The position numbers were made by a program, and so were the translations under genes. From NCBI RefSeq assembly GCF_033406955.1, contig NZ_CP137734.1, positions 2,356,001-2,420,000 of the forward strand: a DNA stretch of 64,000 bases, given 5' to 3'. Source of the stretch: Streptomyces violaceoruber (GTDB lineage: Bacteria > Actinomycetota > Actinomycetes > Streptomycetales > Streptomycetaceae). The notes under the pieces are model-generated. The model saw nothing but the letters and a program-made list of their open reading frames with translations, ran no database searches and was not told the origin of the DNA. Of the stretch, positions 60,344 to 64,000 are shown piece by piece. How positions within the stretch are numbered: position 1 is the first letter of the stretch; each line of letters begins with the position of its first letter.

Positions 60344-60408
60344 GCGGGTCCGGCCAGGCCCGACACCCTGTCGAGCGCGGGGAGTTCACCCCCCGCTGCA
60401 CACGCGCC

Positions 60409-60448
60409 GCGGCCTCGGACGGAGACCGGGAGGTCCGTCCGGGGCCGC
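60409..60448 (-). terminator. Hairpin terminator after aminobutyraldehyde dehydrogenase copy 2
   Basis: GCGGCCTCGGACGGA (60409-60423) pairs with TCCGTCCGGGGCCGC (60434-60448), all positions matched but one G-T wobble, with a 10-base loop. It starts 16 bases beyond the dehydrogenase stop on the minus strand and separates it from the PotD-like gene. Confidence 0.8.
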
Positions 60449-60463
60449 GCGCACCGCGTGGGG

Positions 60464-61903
60464 TCACATGTCCAGCGACGTCATCACGTGCTTGATCCGC
60501 GTGTAGTCCTCGAAGCCGTAGCCCGACAGGTCCTTGCCGTAGCCGGACTTCTTGAAGCCGCCGTGCGGCATCTCGGCGACCAGCGGGATGTGCGTGTTGA
60601 TCCACACGCAGCCGAAGTCGAGCTTCTTGGACATCCGCATCGCACGGCCGTGGTCCTTGGTCCACACCGAGGAGGCCAGCGCGTACTCGACGCCGTTGGC
60701 CCACTCGACGGCCTGGTCCTCGTCGCGGAAGGCCTGGACGGTGATGACCGGGCCGAAGACCTCCTGCTGGATGATCTCGTCGTCCTGCTTGAGGCCGGAG
60801 ACGACGGTCGGGGCGTAGAAGTAGCCCTTGTCGCCGACCCGGTGGCCGCCCGCCTCGACCTTGGCGTGCGCGGGCAGCCGCTCGATGAACCCGGAGACCT
60901 GCTTGAGCTGGTTCGGGTTGTTGAGCGGGCCGTACATCACGTCCTCGTCGTCCGGCTGCCCGGTCTTGATCTCGGACGCGGCCTTGGCGAGCGCGCTCAC
61001 GAACTCGTCGTGGACCGACTCGTGGACCAGCACGCGGGTGGCCGCCGTGCAGTCCTGTCCGGCGTTGAAGTAGCCCGCCTCCGAGATGCCCTCGACGGCC
61101 TTGGGGATGTCGGTGTCCTCGAAGACCACGACCGGCGCCTTGCCGCCCAGCTCCAGGTGGACCCGCTTGAGATCCTTCGAGGCCGACTCGGCGACCGACA
61201 TCCCGGCCCGCACGGAGCCGGTGATGGAGGCCATCGCCGGGGTCTCGTGCTCGACCATCAGGCGGCCGGTGTCGCGGTCGCCGCACACGACGTTGAAGAC
61301 GCCCTTGGGGACGATCGAGCCGATGATGTCGGCCATCAGGGCCGTGGAGGCCGGGGTGGTGTCCGAGGGCTTGAGGACGACCGTGTTGCCCGCGGCGAGG
61401 GCCGGGGCGAACTTCCACACGGCCATCATCATCGGGTAGTTCCACGGCGCGACCTGCGCGCAGACACCGATGGGCTCGCGGCGCACGAAGGAGGTCAGCC
61501 CCTCCATGTACTCGCCGGCGCCGCGGCCCTCCAGCATCCGCGCCGCGCCCGCGAAGAAGCGGATCTGGTCGACCATCGGCGGGATCTCCTCGGAGCGGGT
61601 CAGCCCGATCGGCTTGCCCGTGTTCTCCACCTCGGCCGCGATCAGCTCCTCGGCCCGCTCCTCGAACGCGTCCGCGATCTTCAGCAGGGCCTTCTGCCGC
61701 TCGGCCGGGACCAGGTCCCGCCACGCCGGGAAGGCCGCCGCGGCGGCCGCCATCGCGGCGTCGACGTCCGCCTGCCCGGACAGGGGGGCGGTCGCGTACG
61801 CCTCGCCCGTGGCGGGGTTGACCACTTCCGTGGTCCGTCCGTCGGCGGCGTCCCGGAACTCACCGTCGATGTAGTTGCGCAGACGACGCAGCTCGGTGCT
61901 CAC
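60464..61903 (-). CDS. Gamma-aminobutyraldehyde dehydrogenase-like aldehyde dehydrogenase (copy 2)
   Basis: A 479-residue NAD-dependent dehydrogenase. Motifs: VAPWNYPMMMAVWKF (Asn), VVLKPSDTTPAS (Lys), ITGSVRAGMSV, LELGGKAPVVVF (general base Glu), FNAGQDCTAATR (nucleophile Cys) and QEVFGPVITV. The sequence is close to PatD/PuuC-like enzymes that oxidise 4-aminobutyraldehyde to GABA. GTG at 61903 follows GGAGGG. It is divergent from the Lrp/AsnC regulator and the class III aminotransferase, which would supply its substrate from putrescine. The gap of 180 bases should contain the control sites. Confidence 0.93.
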   Translation of the reverse strand: MSTELRRLRNYIDGEFRDAADGRTTEVVNPATGEAYATAPLSGQADVDAAMAAAAAAFPAWRDLVPAERQKALLKIADAFEERAEELIAAEVENTGKPIGLTRSEEIPPMVDQIRFFAGAARMLEGRGAGEYMEGLTSFVRREPIGVCAQVAPWNYPMMMAVWKFAPALAAGNTVVLKPSDTTPASTALMADIIGSIVPKGVFNVVCGDRDTGRLMVEHETPAMASITGSVRAGMSVAESASKDLKRVHLELGGKAPVVVFEDTDIPKAVEGISEAGYFNAGQDCTAATRVLVHESVHDEFVSALAKAASEIKTGQPDDEDVMYGPLNNPNQLKQVSGFIERLPAHAKVEAGGHRVGDKGYFYAPTVVSGLKQDDEIIQQEVFGPVITVQAFRDEDQAVEWANGVEYALASSVWTKDHGRAMRMSKKLDFGCVWINTHIPLVAEMPHGGFKKSGYGKDLSGYGFEDYTRIKHVMTSLDM

Positions 61904-62083
61904 TGCCGGCCCTCCAAGTTCGGGTGTCCATTGACTGAGACACCCACCCTAGACGGAGTGCCGACGTTTTCAACACCCCCGCTCCCCTCAGCGTTGCGAT
62001 ATCCGCAGATTGAAGCGACTTAGACAACGAATTTCATCGATCCGGCCTTGCGAAACTGTCGATACGTCGTGCACAGTGAAGCC

Positions 62084-62584
62084 GTGGCCAGTCGAAGCGC
62101 AGACCAGAAGGACTCCCGCGAGTCCAGGAACGGCGGTCCTCAGTTGGACGCCGTCTCCCTCGCCATCATCGAGCAGCTCCAGGAGGACGGCCGCCGGCCG
62201 TACGCCGCCATCGGCAAGGCCGTGGGCCTGTCGGAGGCGGCCGTGCGCCAGCGCGTCCAGAAGCTGCTCGACCAGGGCGTGATGCAGATCGTCGCCGTCA
62301 CGGACCCGCTCACGGTGGGCTTCCGGCGCCAGGCGATGGTCGGCGTCAACGTCGAGGGCGACGTGGAGTCGGTGGCCGAGGCGCTGTCGGCCATGTCCGA
62401 GTGCGAGTACGTGGTGATGACCGCGGGCTCCTTCGACCTGATGGTGGAGGTCGTCTGCGAGGACGACGACCACCTCCTGGAGGTCATCAACCGACGCATC
62501 CGGGCCGTGCCCGGCGTGCGCTCCACCGAGAGCTTCGTCTACATGAAGCTCAAGAAGCAGACCTATATGTGGGGAACCCGATAA
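62084..62584 (+). CDS. Lrp/AsnC family transcriptional regulator
   Basis: A 166-residue regulator. The N-terminal winged helix-turn-helix reads LDAVSLAIIEQLQEDGRRPYAAIGKAVGLSEAAVRQRVQKLLDQGVMQIVAV; the C-terminal RAM ligand-binding domain includes VGVNVEGDVESVAEALSAMSECEYVVMTAGSFDLMVEVVCEDDDHLLEVI. Such proteins form octamers and sense amino acids or related amines. The GTG start at 62084 was chosen; an earlier GTG at 62069 would add five residues. It precedes the aminotransferase gene by two bases and is divergent from the aldehyde dehydrogenase, so it probably controls both. Confidence 0.93.
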   Translation: MASRSADQKDSRESRNGGPQLDAVSLAIIEQLQEDGRRPYAAIGKAVGLSEAAVRQRVQKLLDQGVMQIVAVTDPLTVGFRRQAMVGVNVEGDVESVAEALSAMSECEYVVMTAGSFDLMVEVVCEDDDHLLEVINRRIRAVPGVRSTESFVYMKLKKQTYMWGTR

Positions 62585-62586
62585 TC

Positions 62587-63960
62587 GTGAGCACCGACAG
62601 CCCCAAGGACCTCAGCCGGACCGCCTACGACCACCTGTGGATGCACTTCACCCGCATGTCGTCGTACGAGAACGCCCCCGTCCCCACCATCGTCCGCGGT
62701 GAGGGCACCCACATCTACGACGACAAGGGCAGGCGCTACCTCGACGGTCTCGCCGGCCTGTTCGTGGTCCAGGCCGGACACGGCCGCCAGGAGCTCGCGG
62801 AGACCGCCTCGAAGCAGGCGCAGGAGCTCGCCTTCTTCCCGGTGTGGTCCTACGCCCACCCCAAGGCCGTCGAGCTGGCCGAGCGGCTGGCCAACGAGGC
62901 CCCCGGCGACCTCAACAAGGTCTTCTTCACCACCGGCGGCGGCGAGGCGGTGGAGACCGCCTGGAAGCTCGCCAAGCAGTACTTCAAGCTGACCGGCAAG
63001 CCCACCAAGTACAAGGTGATCTCCCGCGCGGTGGCCTACCACGGCACCCCGCAGGGCGCCCTGTCCATCACCGGCCTGCCCGCCCTGAAGGCTCCCTTCG
63101 AGCCGCTGGTCCCCGGCGCGCACAAGGTGCCGAACACCAACATCTACCGCGCCCCGATCCACGGCGACGACCCCGAGGCCTACGGCCGCTGGGCCGCCGA
63201 CCAGATCGAGCAGCAGATCCTGTTCGAGGGCCCGGAGACCGTCGCGGCGGTCTTCCTGGAGCCGGTGCAGAACGCGGGCGGCTGCTTCCCGCCCCCGCCC
63301 GGCTACTTCCAGCGGGTGCGCGAGATCTGCGACCAGTACGACGTACTGCTCGTCTCGGACGAGGTCATCTGCGCCTTCGGCCGCCTGGGCACCACCTTCG
63401 CCTGCGACAAGTTCGGCTACGTCCCGGACATGATCACCTGCGCCAAGGGCATGACCTCGGGCTACTCCCCGATCGGCGCCTGCGTCATCTCCGACCGCCT
63501 GGCCGAGCCCTTCTACAAGGGCGACAACACCTTCCTGCACGGCTACACCTTCGGCGGCCACCCGGTCTCCGCCGCGGTCGGCATCGCCAACCTCGACCTC
63601 TTCGAGCGCGAGGGCCTCAACCAGCACGTGCTGGACAACGAGGGCGCCTTCCGCGCCACCCTGGAGAAGCTGCACGACCTGCCGATCGTCGGCGACGTCC
63701 GCGGCAACGGCTTCTTCTACGGCATCGAGCTGGTGAAGGACAAGGCCACCAAGGAGTCCTTCGACGAGGAGGAGACCGAGCGCGTCCTGTACGGCTTCCT
63801 CTCCAAGAAGCTCTTCGAGAACGGCCTGTACTGCCGTGCCGACGACCGCGGCGACCCGGTCATCCAGCTCGCCCCGCCGCTGATCTCCAACCAGGAGACC
63901 TTCGACGAGATCGAGCAGATCCTGCGCGCCACGCTGACGGAGGCGTGGACGAAGCTCTGA
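62587..63960 (+). CDS. Class III aminotransferase, probably putrescine/diamine--pyruvate type
   Basis: A 457-residue PLP enzyme. It has DHLWMHFTRMSSYENAPVPTIVRGEGTHIYD at the N-terminus, FTTGGGEAVETAWKLAKQY (phosphate binding), AVAYHGTPQGALSITG, LVSDEVICAFGRLG (ring-contacting Asp) and the Schiff-base Lys in TCAKGMTSGYSPIGA. This pattern fits the SpuC/putrescine-pyruvate aminotransferase branch rather than GabT. The GTG at 62587 lies two bases after the regulator stop; GGGGAA is the only ribosome-binding site, 10 bases away. Together with the divergent dehydrogenase it would turn putrescine into GABA. Substrate is inferred. Confidence 0.92.
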   Translation: MSTDSPKDLSRTAYDHLWMHFTRMSSYENAPVPTIVRGEGTHIYDDKGRRYLDGLAGLFVVQAGHGRQELAETASKQAQELAFFPVWSYAHPKAVELAERLANEAPGDLNKVFFTTGGGEAVETAWKLAKQYFKLTGKPTKYKVISRAVAYHGTPQGALSITGLPALKAPFEPLVPGAHKVPNTNIYRAPIHGDDPEAYGRWAADQIEQQILFEGPETVAAVFLEPVQNAGGCFPPPPGYFQRVREICDQYDVLLVSDEVICAFGRLGTTFACDKFGYVPDMITCAKGMTSGYSPIGACVISDRLAEPFYKGDNTFLHGYTFGGHPVSAAVGIANLDLFEREGLNQHVLDNEGAFRATLEKLHDLPIVGDVRGNGFFYGIELVKDKATKESFDEEETERVLYGFLSKKLFENGLYCRADDRGDPVIQLAPPLISNQETFDEIEQILRATLTEAWTKL

Positions 63961-63988
63961 TCGTCCCGATCATCCGCTGAGACGATCA
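63958..63988 (+). terminator. Short hairpin at the end of the aminotransferase gene
   Basis: TGATCGTC (63958-63965, starting in the stop codon) and GACGATCA (63981-63988) form a perfect 8-bp stem with a 15-base loop. It is the only structure in the last 40 bases of the window. Confidence 0.6.
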
Positions 63989-64000
63989 TCACCGGCCCCG

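Overview
The window is a very high-GC chromosome segment with the gene order, codon bias and gene content of a Streptomyces (core actinobacterial housekeeping genes, many GTG starts, DasR-type chitinase control, sugar ABC importers lacking their own ATPase). The organism is inferred from sequence character and from remembered synteny with Streptomyces coelicolor; no search was run. No rRNA, tRNA, CRISPR array, prophage or secondary-metabolite cluster was found.

Layout. (a) 1-6100: the translation/transcription operon rimP-nusA-ylxR-infB on the minus strand (infB runs off the left edge), then three plus-strand genes: a lipoprotein, a ferritin-like DUF4439 protein and a phosphotransferase-fold protein whose catalytic residues look lost. 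(b) 6100-16200: a repeat-rich spacer, proS, two GNAT acetyltransferases, a MITE-like inverted-repeat element, then ispG, rseP-like and dxr (two isoprenoid MEP-pathway genes around a site-2 protease) and a large acyl-CoA dehydrogenase. (c) 16200-29500: a probable xyloglucan/galactoside utilisation locus. A LacI regulator heads it. A minus-strand operon encodes a lipoprotein sugar-binding protein, two permeases, GH42, GH95 and a secreted GH12, and a divergent GH3 gene stands next to it. Four copies of a CGAAGCGCTTCG palindrome lie in front of the regulator, the operon and the GH3 gene. (d) 29500-34300: a NarL/DesK two-component pair, a polytopic membrane protein plus GT4 glycosyltransferase, and a cytidine-deaminase-fold enzyme.

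(e) 34300-63960: an interrupted set of genes for polyamine and GABA catabolism. An aldehyde dehydrogenase lies downstream of a PucR regulator, followed by gabT. The operon ALDH-potD-potA-potB-potC-FAD oxidase runs from 53185 to 45946. Further right are an orphan PotD-like binding protein, a second aminobutyraldehyde dehydrogenase, a Lrp/AsnC regulator and a class III aminotransferase. Together these could take up putrescine or spermidine and convert putrescine through aminobutyraldehyde and GABA to succinate. Interspersed are a TraD-like membrane ATPase, a TPR protein, a PAP2 phosphatase, a GH18 chitinase with a clear DasR operator in its promoter, a NADAR protein, two DUF4190 membrane proteins, an adenosine-deaminase-family enzyme (probably for the futalosine menaquinone route), a glycerophosphodiester phosphodiesterase and a secreted serine hydrolase.

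Starts were chosen by ribosome-binding site and family start where visible; several genes appear to be leaderless. Functional statements rest on motifs read by eye and on family knowledge, so substrate assignments are inferences.
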